DNA of 64,000 nucleotides, taken from Hyphomicrobiales bacterium (GTDB taxonomy: Bacteria; Pseudomonadota; Alphaproteobacteria; Rhizobiales; Rhizobiaceae). The stretch covers positions 21,556 through 85,555 of the forward strand of contig UICE01000003.1 of the NCBI GenBank assembly GCA_900471815.1. The letters run 5' to 3'. Shown here one piece after another: positions 54,449-62,418 of the stretch (position 1 is the stretch's first letter; every line of letters begins with the position of its first letter). Below the pieces are notes generated by a model. It was not told the DNA's origin. It was given only the letters and a program-made list of their open reading frames with translations, and ran no database searches. Both the position numbers and the translations under genes were made by a program.

Positions 54449-55582
54449 ATGGCTACGCAGCGCATTATCGACTTCATCAATACCCGACGCCCGAACGGCC
54501 CTTGCATGGTGCTCGATCTTGATGTCGTGCGTGAAAATTTCCACAATTTCGAAATGGCCTTGCCAGAGTCGAAGATTTTCTATGCGGTGAAGGCAAATCC
54601 TGCGCCGGAAATTCTGCGCCTGCTCGCTTCGCTCGGTTCCAGCTTCGATACGGCATCGGTTGCCGAAGTCGAGATGGCGCTTGATGCGGGGGCAACTGCG
54701 GATCGTATTTCCTTTGGCAACACGATCAAGAAAGAGCGCGATATTGCCCGCGCCTTCGAACTCGGTATTCGCCTCTTTGCCGTTGATTGCGTCGAAGAAG
54801 TTGAGAAAGTCGCCCGTGCTGCGCCTGGCGCACGCGTGTTCTGCCGTGTCCTCACTGACGGTGCTGGCGCCGAATGGCCCCTGTCGCGCAAGTTTGGCTG
54901 TGTTCCTGCCATGGCGGTTGACGTGCTTCGCTCCGCCCAGCAGCTTGGCCTCGACAGCTATGGCGTGTCTTTCCATGTGGGTTCCCAGCAGACAGATCTT
55001 GCTGCATGGGATCGTGCGCTCGGCGATGCAAAGCAGGTATTTGACGCGCTTGCCAAGGAAGGCATTACACTGAAAATGGTCAATATGGGCGGTGGTTTCC
55101 CAACCCGTTACCTCAAGGATGTGCCAACTGCACAGGCCTATGGTCAGGCTATTTTCCAGGCGCTGAGCAAGCATTTCGGCAATCGTCTGCCAGAGACAAT
55201 CATTGAGCCCGGTCGTGGCATGGTTGGCAATGCAGGCGTCATCAAGGCCGAGGTCGTGCTCGTGTCAAAGAAGGCCGCCAACGACAATGTACGCTGGGTT
55301 TACCTCGATATCGGCAAGTTCGGCGGTCTGGCCGAGACGATGGACGAGGCAATCCGCTATCAGATTACAACGCCGCGCGATGGCGATGTTTCCGAACCAT
55401 GCGTTCTTGCTGGCCCAACCTGCGACAGTGCCGATGTGATGTATGAAAAGAACCCCTATCCGCTACCGATCTCGCTGACTATTGGCGACGAAGTGCTGAT
55501 CGAGGGAACTGGCGCTTATACCACGACCTACTCGGCAGTTGCTTTCAATGGCTTTGAACCGCTCCGATCATACGTAATTTAA
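54449..55582 (+). CDS. Ornithine decarboxylase, alanine-racemase fold
   Basis: The 377-residue PLP enzyme has IFYAVKANPAPEILR with the Schiff-base Lys near residue 51, SFHVGSQQ, MGGGFPTRY, IIEPGRGMVGNAG and GPTCDSADVMYEK with the catalytic Cys of eukaryotic-type ornithine decarboxylases. It converts ornithine to putrescine; some alphaproteobacterial members also accept lysine. Putrescine feeds homospermidine synthase (37790-39235). ATG 54449 has GGAG six bases upstream. Likely controlled by its long leader. Confidence 0.93.
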   Translation: MATQRIIDFINTRRPNGPCMVLDLDVVRENFHNFEMALPESKIFYAVKANPAPEILRLLASLGSSFDTASVAEVEMALDAGATADRISFGNTIKKERDIARAFELGIRLFAVDCVEEVEKVARAAPGARVFCRVLTDGAGAEWPLSRKFGCVPAMAVDVLRSAQQLGLDSYGVSFHVGSQQTDLAAWDRALGDAKQVFDALAKEGITLKMVNMGGGFPTRYLKDVPTAQAYGQAIFQALSKHFGNRLPETIIEPGRGMVGNAGVIKAEVVLVSKKAANDNVRWVYLDIGKFGGLAETMDEAIRYQITTPRDGDVSEPCVLAGPTCDSADVMYEKNPYPLPISLTIGDEVLIEGTGAYTTTYSAVAFNGFEPLRSYVI

Positions 55583-55608
55583 GGGCTGTTGCCCGGTGAT
55601 GGACTGCT

Positions 55609-55628
55609 GTCCGGCTTCACGGCCGGAC
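55609..55628 (+). terminator. Hairpin between ornithine decarboxylase and GNAT
   Basis: GTCCGGC (55609-55615) and GCCGGAC (55622-55628) form a 7-bp GC stem. No T-run follows, so it may be a processing or stabilising hairpin rather than a full stop. Confidence 0.45.
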
Positions 55629-55665
55629 GGCGCTGACGCACCCTTATGATCGATTGGTCAAGACA

Positions 55666-56277
55666 ATGAACGCAGTAGAATATATCGAACAAAATTTGCA
55701 TCCGGATGGATTGCAGGCTTTCACTATCCGCAATGAAACCGCACAGGATGAACAAGCCCGTGAGGCCCTGCTCGACCGTGCCATGGGTGAGGGACGCCGC
55801 CGCAAGTCTTCTGAAAAACTGCGGCGCGGGCGCTTGCCTGCGCAAGGGCTGGCCTTTGTTGCACGCGGCAATGATGGCGCCTTGCTGGGAACGGTGCGGC
55901 TTTGGGACATTCAGGCCGGACATGATGCATCAGGAAAGTCCGTGCGCGCCTTGTTGCTGGGGCCATTGGCTGTCGAGCCGACGCTGAAGGGACACGGTAT
56001 TGGTGCTGCATTGATGCGTCACGCGACAGCAGAAGCCGCCCGCCTTGGCCATGGCGCGCTTCTTCTGGTCGGCGATCCGGAATATTATGCACGTTTCGGA
56101 TTTGACGGCACGAAGACAGCCGGTCTTGCAATGCCGGGCCCTGTTGAGCGCCATCGCTTTTTGGCGCTGGAGCTAAAGGCCGGACATCTGGACGGTGCGC
56201 ATGGCCTGTTGACGCCAAAGGGCACGCGCTCATCGGCTATCAGGATATTGCCGGTGGCTATGCGGTTTTCAAGGTAA
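55666..56277 (+). CDS. GNAT-family N-acetyltransferase (YhbS-like)
   Basis: The 203-residue protein begins MNAVEYIEQNLHPDGLQAFTIR and has the GNAT core LLGPLAVEPTLKGHGIGAALMRHA (acetyl-CoA loop) and DPEYYARFGFDGTKT. It lies 83 bp downstream of ornithine decarboxylase in the same direction, so a polyamine or amine substrate is possible but unproven. ATG 55666 is preferred to TTG 55654. The last about 20 residues may be out of frame: another frame over 56219-56310 reads DAKGHALIGYQDIAGG and looks as coding-like as the annotated end. Confidence 0.83.
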   Translation: MNAVEYIEQNLHPDGLQAFTIRNETAQDEQAREALLDRAMGEGRRRKSSEKLRRGRLPAQGLAFVARGNDGALLGTVRLWDIQAGHDASGKSVRALLLGPLAVEPTLKGHGIGAALMRHATAEAARLGHGALLLVGDPEYYARFGFDGTKTAGLAMPGPVERHRFLALELKAGHLDGAHGLLTPKGTRSSAIRILPVAMRFSR

Positions 56278-56285
56278 ACACCAAT

Positions 56286-56324
56286 CCCGCTTATCTTCAC
56301 TTGGTGGAATAAGCGGGGTTTTTT
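56286..56324 (+). terminator. Intrinsic terminator after the GNAT
   Basis: CCCGCTTAT (56286-56294) and ATAAGCGGG (56309-56317) pair over 9 bp, followed by six T. Confidence 0.85.
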
Positions 56325-56342
56325 ACATTTGCAGCAAAATCC

Positions 56343-56386
56343 TGCGTGGTTCGCCCTCCTGAGCTAGTCGAAGGGCGAACCACGCA
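56343..56386. repeat. Short TGCGTGGTTCGCC palindrome
   Basis: TGCGTGGTTCGCC-CTCCTGAGCTAGTCGAAG-GGCGAACCACGCA: a near copy of the one at 33462, differing at a few bases and with perfect 13-bp arms. Confidence 0.8.
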
Positions 56387-56408
56387 TAAATGACAATGCC
56401 AGCGGGAT

Positions 56409-57017
56409 TTACGATTTAATAAACCGCTGAATCGCTGCGATCTCACTCTGCTGGATTTCATGGCCGCCAGGGTGCCAGGCGAGATCAGTTTCTACACCTT
56501 GCCCAATCAGGTAATCGGCAAAATCCTGCGTCAATGAGGGTGGGCAGATAGGATCACGCTGGCCTGCGGTGATCAGTACACGCTTGCCGGCAAGGCCGGG
56601 TTGAGCGTCTGGTTGCCAAGGGATAAGCGGGTGCATCAGCACAGCTTCGTTGAACAGGCCCGGATGTTTCAGCATGACGGAGGCAAGAATATTCGCGCCG
56701 TTGGAATAGCCAAGACCAATGGTCCTGGACGGCCGTGCTTCGATTTTGCGGGCACGGATGAAGTCCGCCATGGCATCCGTGCGCAAGGCAAGATCTTCCA
56801 TGTCGTAAACGCCTTCGCCGGTTCGGCGGAAAAACCGCAATGCGCCATGTTCCGATACATTGCCGCGTGGTGAAATAATGCCGGCATCGGGCAGCAATTG
56901 CCGGCCGAAATCGAAAAACTGATTTTCATCGCCGCCGGTGCCATGAAAAACGAACAGCAGCGGCTGACCCTGCATTGCGGCAAGATGCGTGCGATTTTGA
57001 TAGACGTCGGCTGACAT
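56409..57017 (-). CDS. Carboxylesterase/phospholipase-type alpha/beta hydrolase (YpfH-like)
   Basis: The 202-residue protein has LLFVFHGTGGDENQFFDFGRQLLP near the N-terminus, GLGYSNGANILASVM with the nucleophilic Ser, GQRDPICPPSL with the Asp, and WHPGGHEIQQSE with the His. It belongs to the small cytosolic carboxylesterase group that acts on short esters or acylthioesters. The start 57017 has GGAAAGG upstream; the frame is open to 57215 but the extra residues are not family-like. Confidence 0.88.
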   Translation of the reverse strand: MSADVYQNRTHLAAMQGQPLLFVFHGTGGDENQFFDFGRQLLPDAGIISPRGNVSEHGALRFFRRTGEGVYDMEDLALRTDAMADFIRARKIEARPSRTIGLGYSNGANILASVMLKHPGLFNEAVLMHPLIPWQPDAQPGLAGKRVLITAGQRDPICPPSLTQDFADYLIGQGVETDLAWHPGGHEIQQSEIAAIQRFIKS

Positions 57018-57260
57018 TGTGGCCTTTCCGTCCGGCCCTTCTGCTGTCCGGATCGTTTGATGACTTTTATTGCCCCAATATGGGTGCTTGGCCAAGGAAA
57101 AGAAGGCCCGGCTATTGGATGGATTGTCTACTATTTGAAGACAGTGCGCCACATTTGTCAGGTGTTGGCTTTTATTGTCCGCTTTTCGTCTGGCACATGC
57201 GTATCGCGCTGTCATATCTGGCGCTAATCTCCTAATATCAACACATAGGAGAGTTCAAAA

Positions 57261-57824
57261 ATGTCCGCAGACACAGCGCTCATCGTTATTGACGTACAAG
57301 AATCATTTCGCCAGCGTGGCTATTGGAATGAAGCAGAAGCACAACCCTTTATCGCAAACATCCAGCGATTGATTGATGGTGCTAAAGCCAAGGGCCTGCC
57401 CGTGGTGCGGATTTTCCATGTGGATGGAGATGGTCCATTTGCCATGGAGTCGGGCTTTATCAAGCCTCTCGCTCCAGTCTCGTTCAGCGCCGATGCCGTT
57501 TTCAACAAATCTCGGCACAGCGCGCTAGTCGGTAGCGGGCTTGACGTCTGGTTGACCGAAAACGGCATCCGCAAAGTGTTGGTATCCGGAATCCGTACCG
57601 AGCAATGCTGTGAAACGACAACGCGCCATGCGTCAGATTTGGGTTATGAGGTGGAGTTTGTCTCCGAAGCAACGCTGACCTTTGCCATGACACATGCTGA
57701 TGGCCGTACATTCAGCGCCGATGAGATCAAGGCCCGTACCGAACTGGTGCTCGCCGGGCGCTTTGCGCGAATTGTGACGGTTGACGAGGCCTTGAGCGGA
57801 GTCGAACGCGCGATGGCCGCATGA
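57261..57824 (+). CDS. Isochorismatase-like cysteine hydrolase
   Basis: The 187-residue protein has DTALIVIDVQESFRQRGYW with the catalytic Asp, FNKSRHSALVGSGLDVWL with the Lys, and VLVSGIRTEQCCETTTRHASDLGY with the nucleophilic Cys. These form the Asp-Lys-Cys triad of nicotinamidase/isochorismatase hydrolases acting on amides or carbamoyl-type substrates. AGGAGAG lies ten bases before the ATG. It overlaps the GlxA-type regulator by 4 bp. Confidence 0.88.
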   Translation: MSADTALIVIDVQESFRQRGYWNEAEAQPFIANIQRLIDGAKAKGLPVVRIFHVDGDGPFAMESGFIKPLAPVSFSADAVFNKSRHSALVGSGLDVWLTENGIRKVLVSGIRTEQCCETTTRHASDLGYEVEFVSEATLTFAMTHADGRTFSADEIKARTELVLAGRFARIVTVDEALSGVERAMAA

Positions 57825-58816
57825 GTGTAATGGAACCGAGAAATATCGATGTTCTGGTGGTGGTGCCCGCAAGGGCGCTGCTGCTTGACATTGCCGGGCC
57901 GGTGGAAGTGTTGCGCAAGGCAAATTTCGAGCAGGATGCGGTGCGCTTTAATGTGCGCTATGTCGGCCCGCTGGTAAACGTAACCACATCCATTGGGTTG
58001 ACGATCAGCGGCATAGAGCCATTGCCCGGCAATGTCCCGGCGGATGCCATGATTATAATTTCGGGAGACGCGACAGAGCTGCTGGATACACCGGCTTCAG
58101 CCCATGCGGAAGCGCAGGGCCATGGTGACATAGCGATTATCGACTGGCTTCGGACCCATGTCGGCGAGACACAGAAACTGGTGTCGATCTGCTCAGGTTC
58201 CTTGCTGGCGGGACGCGCGGGCCTGCTTGATGGATATGCCTGCACCACCCATTTCGGTTCGATCGAAGAATTGCGTGAAAATGTGCCGACGGCACGGATT
58301 TTTGACAACCGGCTTTATGTCGAAGATGGCAATCGTTACTCAAGTGCTGGGATTACGGCGGGCATTGATCTGATGCTCCATCTTGTCAGCCAGATTGCAG
58401 GGCCGGCATGTGCTGTGGCTGTTGCACGATATCTGGTGGTTTATCTGCGGCGCAGTGGCTCTGATCCGCAATGGTCGCCCTGGCTTGACGGGCGCAATCA
58501 CATCCATCCTGCAATTCACCGTGTTCAGGACAGGCTTGCCTCTGATCCGGCGCAGAATTGGACCTTGCAGTCGCTGTCTGACATTGCAGCCACAAGTCCA
58601 CGCCACCTCTCACGCCTTTTCAACGAGCATACGGGAATGAGCATTCCCGACTATCTCAACCGCCTGCGGATTGCGTTGGCGCGGGAGATATTGAGCAATA
58701 CGCGGTTGGATATGGAAGGGGTGGCGGATCGCGCAGGGTTTGCATCCGCAAGGCAATTGCGCCGGGCATGGGGGAGAATCCATGCCGCTCCGCCCAGCAG
58801 TGCAAGATTGCCGTGA
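57821..58816 (+). CDS. GlxA-type AraC-family regulator with DJ-1/PfpI domain
   Basis: The 331-residue protein has an N-terminal DJ-1/PfpI-like domain (DVLVVVPARALLLDIAGPVEVLRKA, and LVSICSGSLLAGRAGLLDG with the elbow Cys, then CTTHFGSIEEL) and a C-terminal AraC double helix-turn-helix (about residues 232-325, LSDIAATSPRHLSRLFNEHTGMSIPDYLNRLRIALAREIL). It is a ligand-sensing activator. Start ATG 57821 overlaps the hydrolase stop; ATG 57830 is an alternative. It probably regulates its own operon. Confidence 0.9.
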   Translation: MSVMEPRNIDVLVVVPARALLLDIAGPVEVLRKANFEQDAVRFNVRYVGPLVNVTTSIGLTISGIEPLPGNVPADAMIIISGDATELLDTPASAHAEAQGHGDIAIIDWLRTHVGETQKLVSICSGSLLAGRAGLLDGYACTTHFGSIEELRENVPTARIFDNRLYVEDGNRYSSAGITAGIDLMLHLVSQIAGPACAVAVARYLVVYLRRSGSDPQWSPWLDGRNHIHPAIHRVQDRLASDPAQNWTLQSLSDIAATSPRHLSRLFNEHTGMSIPDYLNRLRIALAREILSNTRLDMEGVADRAGFASARQLRRAWGRIHAAPPSSARLP

Positions 58817-58845
58817 TGGCTTATTTACGCTTGCAGCATGGTTAA

Positions 58846-58970
58846 GTGCGTGGTTCGACGAAGCTCACCATGAGGAAGGTAGTGGTTTGCAAGATTATCT
58901 TCTGGCCTTGCAGAAATAGCTCCCCGCAATACATAAATCTTCCCCATGGTGAGCTTGTCGAACCACGTAC
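58846..58970. repeat. Long TGCGTGGTTCGAC inverted-end repeat, copy 4
   Basis: A 125-bp element between convergent genes. The left arm has TGCGTGGTTCGACGAAGCTC and ACCATGAGGAAGG; the right arm CTTCCCCATGGTGAGC and TTGTCGAACCACGTAC. The central part differs from copies 1-3. Confidence 0.86.
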
Positions 58971-59016
58971 AACGCCAATGCAATGAAGTTAGCACACGTC
59001 GTTGTATCGAGCTTGA

Positions 59017-60432
59017 TTAAGCATCAGACCAAGGCCCGTGGAAATCACCCTCTTCGCCAAGGCGTTTAAATCCATGAGCGCCAAAGAAATCACGCTGCGC
59101 CTGAATGAGATTTGCTGTGCCGCGAGCCTGGCGGAATCCATCAAAATAGTTGAGAGCGGCAGAGAGTGCCGGAACTGGCAGACCTGCTAGCGAGGCTTCG
59201 GCAACGATCCTGCGCAAGGATTTCGAGCCTGACTGCATGCGCTCGACAAAGGCCGGTACAAGAAGGAGATTTGTGCCTTCGCTACCTTCAAATGCCGCTG
59301 CAATCTGATCGAGGAACTGCGAGCGAATGATGCAGCCGGCGCGCCAGATACGGGCGGTCGTTGCAAGGGGGATGTTCCAGCCGCGCTCCTTCGATGCGCC
59401 TGCCATGACGTCAAAGCCTTGCGCATAGGCCGCAATCTTACCCGCAAGCAGACCCTGTTCGAGCGCGTCGATAAATGCCTGGCTGCCATCGGAGAGTTTG
59501 GCGGTGCCAAGATCGCCATAGGCCTTTGCCGCTTCGCTGCGCTGCTTGACCATGGACGAGATCGAACGGGCAGCAACAGCAGCCTCGATGCCGGTCGCAG
59601 GAATACCGAGCATCTGCGCTTCGATAGCGGCCCAGCGGCCAGTGCCTTTCTGGCCTGCGCTGTCGAGAATGACATCGACGGCAGGCTTGCCAGTCTTCTT
59701 GTCACTGGCAAGCAGAACCTTGGCGGTGATTTCTATGAGATAGGAATTCAACGGGCCTTCATTCCATTTTTGGAATATCCTGCCAATGGCTTCGGAGGTG
59801 AGGCCAAGACCATCACGCAATACGCCGTAAACTTCGGCAATCATCTGCATATCGGCATATTCAATGCCGTTATGGATCGTCTTGACGAAATGACCTGCTC
59901 CGTCAGGCCCAAGCAGGGCTGAACAGGATTCGCCTTCGTACTTGGCGGAAATTGCTGTCAGGACAGGCTCGATACGGGCATAAGATTCGGGCGTGCCGCC
60001 AACCATGATAGAAGGACCATGGCGCGCGCCTTCTTCACCACCGGAAACGCCCATGCCGACAAAGGTTGGGTCGTTCGTCCCCAGTTCTGCTAGGCGGCGC
60101 ACCGTATCGTGAAAATTCGCATTACCTGCATCAATGATGATGTCGTCCTTGGCAAGGAAGGGTTTGAGAGCGGCAATCTGCTCGTCGACGGCCTCGCCAG
60201 CCTTGACCATGAGAATGATAGGTCGCGGCGCGCGGATGTTTTTGGCCAGATCCTCAAGCGTCTCGCACGCGATGATCTTGTCCTGCAGCGCACCTGCTTC
60301 GGCGTAAAATTCATTTGTCTTGGCAACGGTTCTGTTGAAAACCGCAACGCGATAACCGTTCTCAGCGATGTTCAGCGCCAGATTGGCACCCATGACGCCG
60401 AGGCCGATCAATCCGATGTCAGCTTGCTGCAT
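59017..60432 (-). CDS. gnd: 6-phosphogluconate dehydrogenase, decarboxylating
   Basis: The 471-residue enzyme has GLGVMGANLALNIA (NADP fold), VFNRTVAKTNEF, DAGNANFHDT, GMGVSGGEEGARHGPS and the GAGHFVKTIHNGIEY motif with the catalytic Lys. The length is that of classical Gnd. It turns 6-phosphogluconate into ribulose-5-phosphate, CO2 and NADPH. Start 60432 is chosen from AAGGACC upstream and the family N-terminus; 21 more open codons are unsupported. It is followed by a long repeat and precedes an RpiR gene on the same strand. Confidence 0.96.
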   Translation of the reverse strand: MQQADIGLIGLGVMGANLALNIAENGYRVAVFNRTVAKTNEFYAEAGALQDKIIACETLEDLAKNIRAPRPIILMVKAGEAVDEQIAALKPFLAKDDIIIDAGNANFHDTVRRLAELGTNDPTFVGMGVSGGEEGARHGPSIMVGGTPESYARIEPVLTAISAKYEGESCSALLGPDGAGHFVKTIHNGIEYADMQMIAEVYGVLRDGLGLTSEAIGRIFQKWNEGPLNSYLIEITAKVLLASDKKTGKPAVDVILDSAGQKGTGRWAAIEAQMLGIPATGIEAAVAARSISSMVKQRSEAAKAYGDLGTAKLSDGSQAFIDALEQGLLAGKIAAYAQGFDVMAGASKERGWNIPLATTARIWRAGCIIRSQFLDQIAAAFEGSEGTNLLLVPAFVERMQSGSKSLRRIVAEASLAGLPVPALSAALNYFDGFRQARGTANLIQAQRDFFGAHGFKRLGEEGDFHGPWSDA

Positions 60433-60570
60433 GATTTTGGTCCTTACACATTCAATAGGGGCATAATGCGATAATTTCATCCGGATGAATGGCACCGAGC
60501 CTTTTTCGAGTCCGGGACAGCATTAGTATATTAATGAGCGTTGGCGGCAATGGCATGGCCGGGAGAAAAT

Positions 60571-61404
60571 CTAATTATCCCGCAATTGCTCCAGATCGCG
60601 GATGCGATCGGCACTGCTTTGTTCAAGCTTGCGCGTGACTTCGGCAATCAGTGTTTCCGCAATGAGAAAGAGTGCGGCAGACGAATCCCAAGGGGAGGGA
60701 ACGGCGGTTCGGCCAGCGATGACATGGCGGGCGAAACGCGCGATGGGAGAGAGCCATTGGTCGGTGACAAGCACGATTTCAACGCCGCGGGCCTGCGCCT
60801 TTTCTGCAAACCGCAACAGGCTATCCTGATAGCGGCGTATATCGAAAACCAGCAGCACATCCTTTTTGCCCATATCGATCAGCTGGTCACGCCAATGGCT
60901 TTCCTGCCCTGCCAGATGGGTGACGCCGGAGCGTACAATCTTGAGATGCGCGGCCATATAGGTTGCTATGGGATCGGTGAAGCGTCCGCCGAGGAGATAG
61001 AGACGGGCACGATTGCGGCTCAGCGCATCCGTTACGTCTCCAAGCTGCTGCGCTGAAAGGTGCTGGAATGTTTCGCGGATATTCTCAATGGCGGCTTCCA
61101 TAAGCGGGAAGGTGGCCCCGTCCTTTGGCCGCTGGATGGTTGCAGCACGATTCCATGGCGACTGTACCTGTGCGGCGAGTTCCTCCTGCAGGGCGCTTTG
61201 GAACTCCGGATAGCTTTGGAAGCCGAGACGGGAGACGAAGCGCAAGATTGTCGGCGAGGATACACCTGCCTGACCGGAAAATTCAGCAACCGTTCTCAGG
61301 CCGATCAGCGGGTAATTTGCGATAAGCGTTTGAGCCGCCCTGCGTTCCGAGGCAGGCATCGCGTCTATCTTTTCTGCGATCAGCTCGGAAATGCTCGTGC
61401 TCAT
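60571..61404 (-). CDS. MurR/RpiR-family transcriptional regulator
   Basis: The 277-residue protein has an N-terminal HTH_6 domain (ERRAAQTLIANYPLIGLRTVAEFSGQAGVSSPTILRFVSRLGF) and a C-terminal SIS domain (RLYLLGGRFTDPIATYMAAHLK, DVLLVFDIRRYQDSL), a sugar-phosphate-type sensor fold. Start 61404 has GGGGGAG ten bases upstream; 79 further open codons are non-coding. It is divergent from the N-formylglutamate amidohydrolase-permease pair, which it probably regulates. Confidence 0.9.
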   Translation of the reverse strand: MSTSISELIAEKIDAMPASERRAAQTLIANYPLIGLRTVAEFSGQAGVSSPTILRFVSRLGFQSYPEFQSALQEELAAQVQSPWNRAATIQRPKDGATFPLMEAAIENIRETFQHLSAQQLGDVTDALSRNRARLYLLGGRFTDPIATYMAAHLKIVRSGVTHLAGQESHWRDQLIDMGKKDVLLVFDIRRYQDSLLRFAEKAQARGVEIVLVTDQWLSPIARFARHVIAGRTAVPSPWDSSAALFLIAETLIAEVTRKLEQSSADRIRDLEQLRDN

Positions 61405-61507
61405 TTGGCTGTCTCCCCCGGTCCGAATTTTGAAACGTAAATTTCGGATTTGACAATTTTGATTGTTATGTATCAAATCATACGAGAGTGGAAATAAAAA
61501 CATAAAA

Positions 61508-61523
61508 TGTAACGTAAAGTACA
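61508..61523. promoter_or_regulatory. Candidate operator for the RpiR-type regulator
   Basis: TGTAACGTAAAGTACA is an inverted repeat with TGTA/TACA ends in the divergent region between the regulator and the permease operon, 20 bp before the operon start codon. Related RpiR-family regulators such as HexR bind TGTA-N7-8-TACA type sites. Imperfect. Confidence 0.35.
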
Positions 61524-61543
61524 GTTTGCCGAAAAGGGCAAAA

Positions 61544-62329
61544 ATGGGCCGGACCATAGCGAGCGGTGCGCCGCAGGTAATGACAAAAGAATGGACTCCC
61601 GTTCGGATAACAAATCCGGATGGCGCGGGACCATGCATCATTCTTTGTGATCACGCCTCCAATTTTGTGCCGGACGGTTTTGGCACGCTCGGCCTGAAGG
61701 ATAGCGACCTTCAAAAACACATCGCCTGGGATCCGGGTGCATTAGGCGTGAGCGCCGTCATGAGCAGGTTGCTTGACGCGCCGCTGGTCGAGTCCTGCGT
61801 GTCGCGCCTGATCATTGATTGCAATCGTCCGCTGAATGCGCCTGATCTTGTGCCTTCGCTGAGCGAAGTGACGGTAATCCCAGCCAATGAAAATCTGAGC
61901 GAGGCAGCGCGACAGGAACGTATCAAACTTTCGCACAGGCCATATCATGCCGCCATTGAAGCGCTCGTCGAGAAGCGAAAGGCGGCGGGCAAGCCTGAGC
62001 CGGTATTTGTCGCAATCCATTCCTATACGCCGGTCTATCGCGGTGTCGAGCGGCCTTGGCATATCGGCATTATTCATGACGCGGACGAGCGCGTTGCTGC
62101 GCCGCTTATTGCAGGCTTGCAGGCGCTGGGGCGTTACAACGTTGGGATCAACGAACCTTATTCACCGGCAGATCGCGTTTATTATACGCTGGAGCGACAC
62201 GCTTCTGCCCATGGAATGCCGGCTGTAATGATCGAGATTCGCAACGATCTTGTGACGACAGCTCAAGAGGAGGAGGGCTGGGGGGAACTGCTTTCAGCTC
62301 TTTTGAATAATATAACAAAAGGCCTTTGA
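61544..62329 (+). CDS. N-formylglutamate amidohydrolase family protein, second paralogue
   Basis: The 261-residue protein has CIILCDHASNFVPDGFGTLGL near the start (metal-binding Asp/His), HIAWDPGALGVSAVMSRLLDAPLV, DCNRPLNAPDLVPSLSEVTVIPAN, VAIHSYTPVYRG and IEIRNDLVTT. It differs in length and motifs from the paralogue at 9668. ATG 61544 follows AAAAGGG at about six bases; ATG 61580 is an alternative. It lies upstream of an amino-acid permease, suggesting use of an imported N-formyl or other acylated amino acid. Confidence 0.85.
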   Translation: MGRTIASGAPQVMTKEWTPVRITNPDGAGPCIILCDHASNFVPDGFGTLGLKDSDLQKHIAWDPGALGVSAVMSRLLDAPLVESCVSRLIIDCNRPLNAPDLVPSLSEVTVIPANENLSEAARQERIKLSHRPYHAAIEALVEKRKAAGKPEPVFVAIHSYTPVYRGVERPWHIGIIHDADERVAAPLIAGLQALGRYNVGINEPYSPADRVYYTLERHASAHGMPAVMIEIRNDLVTTAQEEEGWGELLSALLNNITKGL

Positions 62330-62418
62330 TGGGCATTGCGGGGACGACAAACAAGGAATTCTAGAAACTGACGCTGCTATCGACGTTGCAACTCTTTCAA
62401 TAATAACAGGGGAACGTG

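Noticed and set aside
54317..55174. 285-codon minus-strand frame over the ornithine decarboxylase start
   Set aside because: Shadow of the strongly conserved decarboxylase gene, with no family likeness.
23107..58970. The TGCGTGG repeats as a CRISPR array
   Set aside because: Copies are kilobases apart, palindromic at their ends and without regular spacers or cas genes.
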